Of a stretch of DNA of 64,000 nt, positions 1 to 8,860 are shown piece by piece. Source of the stretch: Asterias rubens (Eukaryota; Echinodermata; Asteroidea; Forcipulatida; Asteriidae). The position numbers were made by a program, and so were the translations under genes. Below the pieces are notes generated by a model, which saw only the letters and a program-made list of their open reading frames with translations, did not search any database and was not told where the DNA came from. Position 1 is the stretch's first letter. Every line of letters begins with the position of its first letter. The DNA is taken from positions 17,899,776-17,963,775 of the forward strand of contig NC_047072.1 of the NCBI RefSeq assembly GCF_902459465.1. Direction: 5' to 3'.

Positions 1-254
1 TATTCATTTACGGTGCTTCTGGAAAACTGGACAAAACTGATGGACTGCTCTCCGAAGGGTCTTATGCACGCACCCCTTCATGGAGCTTTTACTGCACGCA
101 ATGTAATTCAGAAATCCTTCCTTTTCATATAATTTGCTCAGCCGTGACTACCTTTTTCACAATGTTAGTGTGCTAGTTAAAAGAAAGGTAATGCAAACTA
201 AAGAGTCTTTCTCAATGGCCATAAGACGACACAACTTAAATAGGTATCTAAGTG

Positions 255-555
255 TAACATGAGCAGTGTTACTAGAGCAAGCTAGTCGAAACGTTGAGAC
301 CAATTCAGAACTGACTCACCGGTAGTGCAGTTAATTACGATCCTATTATCTAAAGTAGTAGTCCAGTCGATTTTCTATACCATCCGCCCTGGTAATAGTT
401 AAAAAGCAGGACAGTTCTTTTCAGAACTGAGAAGTCTCCTGAACCTCCGATTATCTACTCCGCGGTAGTAGAATAAAGCAAGACAGTTCTCTAAGAACAA
501 CTCTACCCGGCAAGATAGATACACACATGGTGTTACCGCAAACCAAATATACATT
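255..555. repeat. Dispersed repeat ending in a gttaccgcaaacc motif, copy 1
   Basis: This segment is nearly colinear with 41,780-42,071, sharing the 'gcaagctagtcgaaacgttg' start and the 'acacatggtgttaccgcaaa' end. Its right part recurs at 11,868-12,062. It contains small inverted motifs (cagttctctaagaac) but no coding potential. It is probably a non-autonomous mobile element. Confidence 0.75.
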
Positions 556-1387
556 GATACCTCACCATGCAATGCCTAAAATCCTATATGAGCAGTTAAG
601 TAGAAATACATGAATAGAGAGAGGGAGAGAGGCAGAAAGGCCACAGAAAAAAACAAGGGGTAAACAGTGAATATGGACAGAAACGGGGGTTGAGGTGTGA
701 ACGTAATTCAGACAGGATTTATTTTATAGGGATCATAGAATTAAATAGAAGGGGTTAGTACCACACCTTTTCCACATGGAAACAATATCATGATTCACGC
801 TACTTATTTCCACAAATCCCACCGCTGCCACCAAAAGAACGGACCACAAAAACATCATCGTAGATTATGGCTCCAGTCTGCCGTGATTCAGCAGCAGAAA
901 TCCAGGTATTCGGTACGCATCATTTGCTGTCTGCAAGTGTCTCCACAAGTCACTCAAACATTTTGTGTTCTAGTCGGTTACTAACTGGTTGAGCAATCGA
1001 GAATGTCGTAAGATTTTCCAGGACAAAACTAACTACATTGTTGCCATTTAAAGAAACTTTTCTGCATTGCGTATGTGACCCAATTGTCAGATTACCCTCA
1101 TTGATATACCAATTGCATTGTGATAGGGTCATGGTTTGAACTGTTCATTGTTTATACGAGATATATGGATTTATTATAATAATCAATCGTTTCTATTCAT
1201 TGCCGTGATATGTTTTCAAAGATTGTCCTTGTGGCAAAACAATGGGCAGACACAGCATCTGTTCTAGCCTGAACATCTGACCTTTCACCTACACTCATTT
1301 CACATTGAGATACGCAGTCTAATTCTTCACCATAATATACAATAGTGTGACACTGCATGCAAACGACCAAAAGTAAGCTTTCCATAT

Positions 1388-1458
1388 CTGTGTTTTGATT
1401 GGTCCGGGGTGACGTTTGTCAGCTGCGCCTACATCAACTCCGACCAATCAAAACACAG
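1388..1458. repeat. Palindrome with CCAAT-type arms
   Basis: An inverted repeat has arms ctgtgttttgattggtc and gaccaatcaaaacacag. Each arm carries ATTGG/CCAAT. A shorter relative is at 8,724-8,779 inside the same larger repeat. It is either a foldback element or an old promoter fragment spread by transposition. Confidence 0.75.
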
Positions 1459-2041
1459 CTATTGAAAGCATTCGTCACTGCACGTTTATCCAATGACATC
1501 ATTAATGTTTGTACATGTATATCCAATGAAATCACTGGTTCTAAAAAGCCCGTACATGTACATGGGACCACCAGTCTACATGCACATTCTGTTGTTGTTG
1601 TTGTAGAATTACATCCTCGTTCCCAAACAAAATAAAATTGAAGTGGCGTAGATCGATTTCTATCGCATGTTGATGGTGTGTATACACACCTCTAGTGTTG
1701 AGAAGAATAGTTATGTTATAATGAGAAGAATAGTTATGTTATAATGCGAAGGGTTGACGCCCTTTTGTGGAAGTTGGGATTAAGTATGGTGATTCATTAT
1801 TGAACATAAGAGATTAACTTAAAGGTAGGAGTCAAACTGTAGTATATTAAGTATTGAGTATACAGTGCTAACACACATCAGTGTATAGTAAAACCGAAAT
1901 TAATATTAAGCCTATTAACCCGGAAAATACGTGGTAATTTATATCTGTAAAGCAGGGTGTTAGTTTAAAATTATGTCTCTAGCTATGTCTCATGAACAAA
2001 TGTATAAATATTCGGGGTAATTAAAAAATGTTTTTCAAATG

Positions 2042-2064
2042 TTTACCAACTAAGCCACGGCGCC
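2042..2064 (-). pseudogene. Truncated tRNA-Thr fragment
   Basis: Only the 5' part of a Thr tRNA (acceptor and D arm, read on the minus strand) is present: 'accaactaagccacggcgcc'. The anticodon and T arms are missing. Confidence 0.75.
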
Positions 2065-2163
2065 GGATACTTAAAAGAGATGTAGACATTTACACTAAAT
2101 GAAGTATTGGCGAATTCTATTTAAAATGCTCTTTAAAAGTAACTTGAACAAACAAACAACCAA

Positions 2164-2222
2164 CGCCCGGTAGGGCCCTCAGAGGTTCAAGTCTGATGCT
2201 CTACCGACTGAGCTAACCGGGC
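2164..2222 (-). pseudogene. Deleted tRNA-Lys pseudogene
   Basis: Acceptor and D arm match the intact Lys copies. The T arm and part of the anticodon arm are deleted or scrambled, leaving 59 nt instead of 73. Confidence 0.85.
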
Positions 2223-2304
2223 TCTGACAAACTCTCAATAAGAAACACGTTATGAAATGACAAGTTAACAAAGATGGCTAGTTCAAAGTGTAGATTAAAA
2301 CTGT

Positions 2305-2377
2305 AGGCACCGCCCGGATTCGAACCGGGGATCTCCTGTTTACTAGACAGGCGCTTTACCAACTAAGCCACGGCGCC
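2305..2377 (-). tRNA. tRNA-Thr (AGU)
   Basis: A 73-nt cloverleaf on the minus strand. The anticodon loop is CTAGTAA (anticodon AGT), the T loop is GGTTCGAATCC, and acceptor GGCGCCG pairs with CGGTGCC, with discriminator T. It uses GGTAAAGC in the D arm, where array copies have GGCAAAGC. Confidence 0.93.
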
Positions 2378-2463
2378 TGTTGGCAAAGTTTCATTTGATT
2401 GTAGTAAAAAATGGGCCCAGCATGGTATTCATAGAAAAATGTTAAACAAGAGAAAAACATGGT

Positions 2464-2536
2464 CGCCCGGTAGGGGACTTGAACCCCTGACACTCAGATT
2501 AAAAGTCTGATGCTCTACCGACTGAGCTAACCAGGC
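2464..2536 (-). tRNA. tRNA-Lys (UUU)
   Basis: A 73-nt minus-strand cloverleaf with anticodon loop CTTTTAA (TTT). Acceptor GCCTGGT forms one G-U pair. There is a single change in the variable region. Confidence 0.88.
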
Positions 2537-2626
2537 TCATTTACAATTTATAGTACTATAGCTATGCCTTCATAATAAAACAAATTATTTGGTATAATTA
2601 GTTAAATAAAACAAAGTTAAAATGTA

Positions 2627-2698
2627 AGGCACCGCCAGGATTTGAACCGGGGATGTCCTGTTTACTAGACAGGCGCTTTACCAACTACCCACGGCGCC
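2627..2698 (-). pseudogene. Probable tRNA-Thr (AGU) pseudogene
   Basis: 72 nt. The D arm is damaged (ctaccc in place of ctaagcc), a T-arm base is changed (gccagg), and there is a further change beside the anticodon arm. The anticodon AGT is still readable. Confidence 0.75.
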
Positions 2699-2788
2699 AG
2701 TTGGGAAAGTATCATCTGAAATAAGTAAACGAAATTAATTTAGCATGATGAAGATTCAAAGAGAACTGTTTGGGTAAAAACAAATGAT

Positions 2789-2862
2789 CGCCCGGTAGGG
2801 GACTCGAACCCCGCGACCCTCAGATTAAAAGTCTGATGCTCCACCGACTGAGCTAACCGGGC
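2789..2862 (-). tRNA. tRNA-Lys (UUU), 74-nt variant
   Basis: The anticodon TTT and the acceptor are intact. There is one extra base between the anticodon and T arms (ccccgcgaccct), and the D arm carries GGTGGAGC. It could be functional or an early pseudogene. Confidence 0.7.
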
Positions 2863-2947
2863 TCAGTGTGCAGGGTGTTAATTTCAATCTATAGCTTTGT
2901 CTCAGTAATGAAATAATTTAATTTAGCTTAAACAAAACAACATTTGA

Positions 2948-3022
2948 AGGCACCGCCCGGATTCGAACCGGGGATCTCCTGTTTACAAGACAGGCGCTTT
3001 AACAAATATAAGCCACGGCGCC
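2948..3022 (-). pseudogene. tRNA-Thr (UGU)-like, probable pseudogene
   Basis: The anticodon loop is CTTGTAA (TGT). The D loop has lost the invariant GG (aacaaatataagcc) and the length is 75 nt. Acceptor and T arms are intact. Confidence 0.65.
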
Positions 3023-3105
3023 TCTGGACAAAGATTATTTGATTGTAGCAAAAATGTTCCTAGCATGATATTCATTCAAAAAAAGTTTAAAAGAGAAAAC
3101 AGGGT

Positions 3106-3126
3106 CGCCCGGTAGGGACTTGAATC
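3106..3126 (-). pseudogene. tRNA-Lys fragment
   Basis: Only the 3' acceptor/T-arm end (cgcccggtagggacttgaa) remains. It is cut off by the junction with the segment duplicated at about 7,290. Confidence 0.75.
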
Positions 3127-3159
3127 TAAATTTTTCAGACTTTTCAAAGACCAAAACAT

Positions 3160-3232
3160 AGGCACCTCCCGGATTCGACCGGGGATCTACTGTTTACAAG
3201 ACAGGCGCTTTAACCAACTAAGCCACGGCGCC
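3160..3232 (-). pseudogene. tRNA-Thr (UGU) pseudogene
   Basis: The T loop has lost one base (ggattcgacc), and the anticodon stem has a mismatch (ctactg opposite acagg). It shares its flanks with the copy at 7,310-7,383, so both derive from one duplicated segment. Confidence 0.75.
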
Positions 3233-3301
3233 TCTGCTACGACACGTAACGTAATGGAGCCATAACCGAAAGAAATAATGATTGAGTGACAAACGCAACA
3301 G

Positions 3302-3372
3302 CGCCCGATAGGGGACATGAACCCATCCATGACCCTCTGAAAAAAACTTGTTGATAAAAGAATGAACAAACC
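3302..3372 (-). pseudogene. Decayed tRNA-Lys remnant
   Basis: Begins gcgcccgataggggac as in intact Lys genes, then diverges through the anticodon region. A parallel remnant is at 7,452-7,515. Confidence 0.65.
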
Positions 3373-3484
3373 TGAATTGCGTGTTATCGCAGCGTATGAC
3401 GGAGAAGTCACCCATTACCGAAACAATTGTATTTCTTGCAGGCCGAAAAAAAATGTACATTGAGAAAATAATAATTGAGAAAAA

Positions 3485-3559
3485 AGGCACCGTTCGGATT
3501 CGAACCGGGGATCTCCTGTTTACTAGACAGGCGCCTTAACAACTATAAGCCACGGCGCC
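3485..3559 (-). pseudogene. tRNA-Thr (AGU) pseudogene
   Basis: 75 nt. The T stem has two mismatches (gttcgg) and the D arm is altered (ccttaacaactataagcc). It lies at the left boundary of the tandem array. Confidence 0.7.
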
Positions 3560-3644
3560 TCTTGACAAAGTTTCATTTGATTGTAGTAAAAAGTGTTCCT
3601 AGCATGATATTCATTCAAAAAATGTTGAAAAGTGAAAACATGGT

Positions 3645-3717
3645 CGCCCGATAGGGGACTTGAACCCCTGACCCTCAGATTAAAAGTCTGATGCTCTACC
3701 GACTGAGCTAACCGGGC
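3645..3717 (-). tRNA. tRNA-Lys (UUU)
   Basis: Intact 73-nt cloverleaf. The acceptor has one G-U pair from the array-specific cgcccgata 3' end. Anticodon TTT. Confidence 0.95.
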
Positions 3718-3799
3718 TCTGACGAACTCTTAATAAGAAACACATTATGAAATGACAAGTATACAAAGATGGCTGTTTCAAAGTGTATGTTAAAACTGT

Positions 3800-3872
3800 A
3801 GGCACCGCCCGGATTCGAACCGGGGATCTCCTGTTTACTAGACAGGCGCTTTGCCAACTAAGCCACGGCGCC
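3800..3872 (-). tRNA. tRNA-Thr (AGU)
   Basis: Intact 73-nt cloverleaf, anticodon AGT, D arm GGCAAAGC. First Thr of the regular array. Confidence 0.95.
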
Positions 3873-3957
3873 TCTTGACAAAGTTTCATTTGATTGTAGT
3901 AACAAATGTTCCTAGCATGATATTCATTCAAAAAATGTTGAAAAGTGAAAACATGCT

Positions 3958-4030
3958 CGCCCGATAGGGGACTTGAACCCCTGACCCTCAGATTAAAAGT
4001 CTGATGCTCTACCGACTGAGCTAACCGGGC
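3958..4030 (-). tRNA. tRNA-Lys (UUU)
   Basis: Intact 73-nt cloverleaf, anticodon TTT. First gene of the first long+short dimer. Confidence 0.95.
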
Positions 4031-4112
4031 TCTGACGAACTCTCAATAAGAAACACATTATGAAATGACAAGTATACAAAGATGGCTGTTTCAAAGTGTA
4101 TGTTAAAACTGT

Positions 4113-4185
4113 AGGCACCGCCCGGATTCGAACCGGGGATCTCCTGTTTACTAGACAGGCGCTTTGCCAACTAAGCCACGGCGCC
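4113..4185 (-). tRNA. tRNA-Thr (AGU)
   Basis: Intact and identical in sequence to the neighbouring array Thr genes. Confidence 0.95.
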
Positions 4186-4269
4186 TCTTGACAAAGTTTC
4201 ATTTGATTGTAGTAAAAATGCTCCTAGCATGATATTCATTCAAAAAATGTTGAAAAGTGAAAACATGCT

Positions 4270-4342
4270 CGCCCGATAGGGGACTTGAACGCCTGACCCT
4301 CAGATTAAAAGTCTGATGCTCTACCGACTGAGCTAACCAGGC
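4270..4342 (-). tRNA. tRNA-Lys (UUU) with T-stem mismatch
   Basis: The anticodon TTT is intact. The T stem has a C-C mismatch (gaacgcctg instead of gaacccctg) and the acceptor has an extra G-U pair (ccaggc). It is possibly inactive. Confidence 0.75.
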
Positions 4343-4394
4343 TCTGACGAACTCTCTATAAGAAACACATCATGAAATGACAAGTTAAAACTGT

Positions 4395-4467
4395 AGGCAC
4401 CGCCCGGATTCGAACCGGGGATCTCCTGTTTACTAGACAGGCGCTTTGCCAACTAAGCCACGGCGCC
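4395..4467 (-). tRNA. tRNA-Thr (AGU)
   Basis: Intact cloverleaf in the first short (283-bp) unit. Confidence 0.95.
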
Positions 4468-4552
4468 TCTTGACAAAGTTTCATTTGATTGTAGTAACAC
4501 ATGTTCCTAGCATGATATTCATTCAAAAAATGTTGAAAAGTGAAAACATGCT

Positions 4553-4625
4553 CGCCCGATAGGGGACTTGAACCCCTGACCCTCAGATTAAAAGTCTGAT
4601 GCTCTACCGACTGAGCTAACCGGGC
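4553..4625 (-). tRNA. tRNA-Lys (UUU)
   Basis: Intact. First gene of the second long+short dimer. Confidence 0.95.
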
Positions 4626-4707
4626 TCTGACGAACTCTCAATAAGAAACACATTATGAAATGACAAGTATACAAAGATGGCTGTTTCAAAGTGTATGTTA
4701 AAACTGT

Positions 4708-4780
4708 AGGCACCGCCCGGATTCGAACCGGGGATCTCCTGTTTACTAGACAGGCGCTTTGCCAACTAAGCCACGGCGCC
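4708..4780 (-). tRNA. tRNA-Thr (AGU)
   Basis: Intact, identical to the copy at 4,113. Confidence 0.95.
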
Positions 4781-4864
4781 TCTTGACAAAGTTTCATTTG
4801 ATTGTAGTAAAAATGCTCCTAGCATGATATTCATTCAAAAAATGTTGAAAAGTGAAAACATGCT

Positions 4865-4937
4865 CGCCCGATAGGGGACTTGAACCCCTGACCCTCAGAT
4901 TAAAAGTCTGATGCTCTACCGACTGAGCTAACCAGGC
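4865..4937 (-). tRNA. tRNA-Lys (UUU)
   Basis: Intact stems with one acceptor G-U pair (ccaggc). It is the positional equivalent of 4,270 in the dimer but lacks that copy's T-stem mismatch. Confidence 0.93.
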
Positions 4938-4989
4938 TCTGACGAACTCTCTATAAGAAACACATCATGAAATGACAAGTTAAAACTGT

Positions 4990-5062
4990 AGGCACCGCCC
5001 GGATTCGAACCGGGGATCTCCTGTTTACTAGACAGGCGCTTTGCCAACTAAGCCACGGCGCC
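4990..5062 (-). tRNA. tRNA-Thr (AGU)
   Basis: Intact cloverleaf in the second short (284-bp) unit. Confidence 0.95.
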
Positions 5063-5148
5063 TCTTGACAAAGTTTCATTTGATTGTAGTAACAAATGTT
5101 CCTAGCATGATATTCATTCAAAAAAATGTTGAAAAGTGAAAACATGCT

Positions 5149-5221
5149 CGCCCGATAGGGGACTTGAACCCCTGACCCTCAGATTAAAAGTCTGATGCTC
5201 TACCGACTGAGCTAACCGGGC
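5149..5221 (-). tRNA. tRNA-Lys (UUU)
   Basis: Intact 73-nt cloverleaf. Confidence 0.95.
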
Positions 5222-5303
5222 TCTGACGAACTCTCAATAAGAAACACATTATGAAATGACAAGTATACAAAGATGGCTGTTTCAAAGTGTATGTTAAAAC
5301 TGT

Positions 5304-5376
5304 AGGCACCGCCCGGATTCGAACCGGGGATCTCCTGTTTACTAGACAGGCGCTTTGCCAACTAAGCCACGGCACC
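5304..5376 (-). tRNA. tRNA-Thr (AGU), acceptor variant
   Basis: Acceptor position 3 is changed (ggcacc), giving a U-G pair. Otherwise intact. Confidence 0.9.
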
Positions 5377-5461
5377 TCTTGACAAAGTTTCATTTCATTG
5401 TAGTAAAAAATGCTCCTAGCATGATATTCATTCAAGAAATGTTGAAAAGTGAAAACATGCT

Positions 5462-5534
5462 CGCCCGATAGGGGACTTGAACCCCTGACCCTCAGATTAA
5501 AAGTCTGATGCTCTACCGACTGAGCTAACCAGGC
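5462..5534 (-). tRNA. tRNA-Lys (UUU)
   Basis: Intact, with one extra acceptor G-U pair (aggc at 5,531-5,534). Confidence 0.92.
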
Positions 5535-5616
5535 TCTGACGAACTCTCAATAAGAAACACATTATGAAATGACAAGTATACAAAGATGGCTGTTTCAAAG
5601 TGTATGTTAAAACTGT

Positions 5617-5689
5617 AGGCACCGCCCGGATTCGAACCGGGGATCTCCTGTTTACTAGACAGGCGCTTTGCCAACTAAGCCACGGTGCC
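5617..5689 (-). tRNA. tRNA-Thr (AGU), acceptor variant
   Basis: The acceptor reads GGCACCG, which pairs perfectly with CGGTGCC. It replaces the G-U pair found in the other copies. Confidence 0.93.
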
Positions 5690-5773
5690 TCTTGACAAAG
5701 TTTCATTTGATTGTAGTAAAAATGCTCCTAGCATGATATTCATTCAAAAAATGTTGAAAAGTGAAAACATGCT

Positions 5774-5846
5774 CGCCCGGTAGGGGACTTGAACCCCTGA
5801 CCCTCAGATTAAAAGTCTGATGCTCTACCGACTGAGCTAACCGGGC
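5774..5846 (-). tRNA. tRNA-Lys (UUU)
   Basis: Intact. It has the fully paired acceptor (cgcccggta), as in the dispersed copies rather than the array type. Confidence 0.95.
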
Positions 5847-5928
5847 TCTGACGAACTCTCAATAAGAAACACATTATGAAATGACAAGTATACAAAGATG
5901 GCTGTTTCAAAGTGTATGTTAAAACTGT

Positions 5929-6001
5929 AGGCACCGCCCGGATTCGAACCGGGGATCTCCTGTTTACTAGACAGGCGCTTTGCCAACTAAGCCACGGCGC
6001 C
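5929..6001 (-). tRNA. tRNA-Thr (AGU)
   Basis: Intact. Last Thr of the regular array, followed by the truncated ninth Lys copy. Confidence 0.95.
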
Positions 6002-6176
6002 TCTTGACAAAGTTTTATTTGATTGTAGTAAAAATTCTCCTAGCATGATATTCATTCAAAAAATGTTGAAAAGTGAAAACATGCTCGCCATAACATACAA
6101 AACGCGATTTAAAATAAGCTATTGTCGATAGCAAAATATCGAAGCTAAACTACTTTGTTTGTCACCAGACAAACAA

Positions 6177-6249
6177 CGCCCGGTAGGGGACTTGAACCCC
6201 TGACCCTCAGATTAAAAGTCTGATGCTCTACCGACTGAGCTAACCGGGC
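6177..6249 (-). tRNA. tRNA-Lys (UUU)
   Basis: Intact 73-nt gene with spacers unlike those of the array. Confidence 0.95.
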
Positions 6250-6333
6250 TCTGAAGAATATACATTCAAAGCCAAGTTTAAAGATTTTGACCAGAAAGCG
6301 TCAAGGCGGAAACTGTATTGTTGTAAAACAAAA

Positions 6334-6407
6334 AGGCGCCGCCCGGATTTGAACCGGGGATCTCCTGTTTACAAGACAGGCGCTTTAACCAACTAAGCCA
6401 CGGATTA
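6334..6407 (-). pseudogene. tRNA-Thr (UGU) with broken acceptor
   Basis: T, anticodon (TGT) and D arms are intact. The 5' acceptor strand is lost (cggattacag instead of cggcgcc), so the acceptor stem cannot form. Confidence 0.8.
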
Positions 6408-6443
6408 CAGGATTACAGAACAGGGTGTTCACAGTTTATAACA

Positions 6444-6809
6444 CTGGACACCTTAGGTTATAAAATTGTCAAAGACCAGTCTTCTCACAAAATTATGCAC
6501 AAAATTAACAAACCTGTGAACATTTGCACTCAATTGGTCGTCGAAGGTGCGAGTTAATAATGGCTGAAAAACACCCTTGTCACGCGAAGTTGTGTGCTTT
6601 CTTTGAGACCTCACGCGTGAGGTCTCGAAGTCGATTCAAATATTTTACTGAGAATTTACTTCTTTCTCTCAAAAACTACGTTACTTTAGAGGGAGCCGTT
6701 TCTCACAATGTTTTATACTATCAACAGCTCCCAATTACTCGTTACCAAGTAGGTTTTTATGCTTACCATTATTTTGAGTAATAACCAAAAGTGTCTAGTC
6801 CCTTTAAGA
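6444..6809 (-). mobile_element. MITE-A copy (diverged)
   Basis: This copy runs from a 'ctggacacc' end to 'gtgtctagtccctttaag'. It holds the family's internal hairpin (gagacctcacgcgtgaggtctc at about 6,607-6,628). See the 10,340-10,725 entry for the family description. Confidence 0.8.
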
Positions 6810-7309
6810 CTAGTCTTATAGGAGAACAGAGGACTAGCCATACGTTTTTAATAACCAATAAACAAATCATATTTGACTTATCATCCTAGTTAGGACTATG
6901 CAAGTGCGATCCCCGTTATGTTGTCCGTGGTAGGGCGTGGTCGTAAAAGACTATACACAGTTGCCCAAATGAGATGTTTGTACAGGCTCCACCTAACTCT
7001 TTCAAACGCTACCTTAAATCAACATCATGAATATTCATGAATAGTTTGTATACGCCAGAAGCAACAAACACATCTGTTGGTGTGTATTTGTATACGGCAT
7101 TTGTACACCTTTGATCTAAATGAAAACGCTGTATACAAAAATGCCTTTTTATATTGTGTTTGTATTGTAGTGCAAAAATTGATGTTACACAGCCACACAA
7201 TATGCATTTACATGTACATCATAAACGCTTATTCAATAAAAATGTGATAGGCCTATCCAAATTCATAAAACTGGTCTAATTTTTTCAAACTTTTCAAAGA
7301 CCAAAACAT

Positions 7310-7383
7310 AGGCACCGCCCGGATTCGAACCGAGGATCTCCTGTTTACAAGACCGGCGCTTTAACCAACTAAGCCAGGGCGCC
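7310..7383 (-). pseudogene. tRNA-Thr (UGU) probable pseudogene
   Basis: 74 nt, anticodon TGT. Mismatches occur in the anticodon stem (gaccgg) and at acceptor position 7 (gccagggcgcc). Its flanks match 3,138-3,300. Confidence 0.7.
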
Positions 7384-7451
7384 TCTGCTACGATATATAA
7401 CGTAATGGAGCCATAACCGAAAGAAATAATGTTTGAGTGACAAACGCAACA

Positions 7452-7515
7452 GCGCCCGATAGCGGACTCGAACCAATGACCCTCTGATAAAAAAGCCTGT
7501 TGATCAAAGAATGAA
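7452..7515 (-). pseudogene. Decayed tRNA-Lys remnant
   Basis: The 3' end (gcgcccgatagcggactcgaacc) is recognisable. The anticodon arm has decayed in the same way as the copy at 3,302. Confidence 0.65.
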
Positions 7516-7626
7516 CTAACAAGAATTGCATGTTATCGCAGCATGTGACAGAGAAATCACCAATTGGCCGAAACAATTGTATTTCTTGCGGCCGAAAAAA
7601 TATACAAAAAATAAGTGAGAAAAAAA

Positions 7627-7699
7627 AGGCACCGCTCGGATTCGAACCGGGGATCTCCTGTTTACTAGACAGGCGCTTTGCCAACTAAGCCACGGCGCC
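7627..7699 (-). tRNA. tRNA-Thr (AGU), T-stem variant
   Basis: 73 nt, anticodon AGT, one T-stem C-A mismatch (gctcgg). Otherwise complete; may be weakly functional. Confidence 0.75.
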
Positions 7700-8280
7700 A
7701 GGTGATTATAAAGCTAAAATTTGTACTCTAATATGGACGCCTGGTTATTGTAATGCTAATGTGGGCACTGATCTAGTAGTTGTACCAACAGAGATCAGAT
7801 AGTTGTATACGTGTCAAATGAGCCGCGGAGCGCCCTCATGTGGTAACAATTAAGTTAATTAAAATGGAGCATTCATCTAAAAAGACCTCAATGGTTAGTA
7901 GTCATAATATGGCTTATGCTTATTGTGGTATCAATTTAGGTAGGTCATTCTTGCCCCAAAGACATTTTAAAATGTTTAACATTAACATTTAATGGCTTAT
8001 GTTTATCTATCATAAACAATTTGGGAGATTTTGTTTACTCTTATATATATATTTTTTTTTTCCAAGTTTAGGGAGTTTTTGTGTTGTAATCGAACTGGTG
8101 TACAGTATTGAATTTGTGTACAATAATATTGTTTCCTTAAATTCTACAATACTTCTGTACAAATCATGTAGGACACAATCAACATATTTTATAGGTCTAT
8201 ACATGGAGGTAGAAATACATCCACCATTTTAAAACTGTATGGTCTTCGAAATAAAAAAATAAAAAAACGAAAATTGAATC

Positions 8281-8353
8281 AGGCACCGCCCGGATTTGAA
8301 CCGGGGATCTCCTGTTTACTAGACAGGCGCTTTACCAACTAAGCCACGGCGCC
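8281..8353 (-). tRNA. tRNA-Thr (AGU)
   Basis: Intact cloverleaf with GGTTCAAATCC in the T loop. Confidence 0.93.
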
Positions 8354-8669
8354 ACATGAAGATTATTTCACAAACTTGTAACTCTAATAATTATGCCTGG
8401 TTATATAATGCTAATGATGGGACTTGTTGGTGGTTGTGTAACACGTGTCAATTATTCCGCGCAGCGCCCTCACGTTGTATTATTTTAGTTATGTATTGGG
8501 CATTAATTCCTCAAAGATCTCATGGTTGGTTTCCTTCCTCCATGGTTAATCATAAAATGGATTATGTATATATCTATAAATTAAACAATTTGGGGCTTGC
8601 ACATCTGGCGTCACACTTCGAGGCTCGTGAATAACGCCAGAGACCGGCCTCCAGCCGGCGTGTAAATTC

Positions 8670-8860
8670 ACCTTTGACCTACATTCATTTCACATAGAGA
8701 TACGCAGTCAAATTTTACAGGAAGCTGTGTTTTGATTGGTCACTTCAGTTGACCTCAGACCAATCAAAACAAATCCAGCTACGATAGCTTTTAGTCACTG
8801 CATTTACCCACAGTAGTATCATTGTATCCAATGAAATCACTGGATCTGAATAGCAGGGGC
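8670..8860. repeat. Diverged copy of the 1,270-1,560 repeat
   Basis: It shares 'acatagagatacgcagtc', the CCAAT palindrome and 'tatccaatgaaatcactgg' with the upstream segment, in the same order. The spacing suggests a dispersed element or an old segmental duplication around the tRNA cluster. Confidence 0.7.

Larger units (their letters stand above)
1..2041. other. Gene-free left edge with dispersed repeats
   Basis: I see no supported gene here. About 255-555 is a copy of a dispersed repeat that recurs at 11,868-12,062 and 41,780-42,071. The stretch 1,270-1,560 resembles 8,670-8,860. A short direct duplication (agaagaatagttatgttata) lies at about 1,703-1,743. The ORFs of 60-78 codons show no family features. 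Confidence 0.7.
3575..6090. repeat. Tandem Lys/Thr tRNA array
   Basis: Units hold one Lys and one Thr gene, both on the minus strand, with near-identical spacers. Lys-to-Lys spacings are 313, 312, 283, 312, 284, 313 and 312 bp. The short units lack about 29 bp of spacer (the tatacaaagatggctg region). Positions 3,958-4,552 and 4,553-5,148 form a duplicated long+short dimer. Runs of T that can end Pol III transcription follow each gene on the minus strand. The array ends where the ninth Lys gene is cut off (ctcgcc at 6,083-6,088). Confidence 0.93.

Noticed and set aside
3680-5706. Set of repeated 64-83-codon minus-strand ORFs (MKLCQEAPWLSWQSACLVNRR…)
   Set aside because: They run through tRNA-Thr and tRNA-Lys genes and their spacers. 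They repeat because the tRNA array repeats and are not protein genes.
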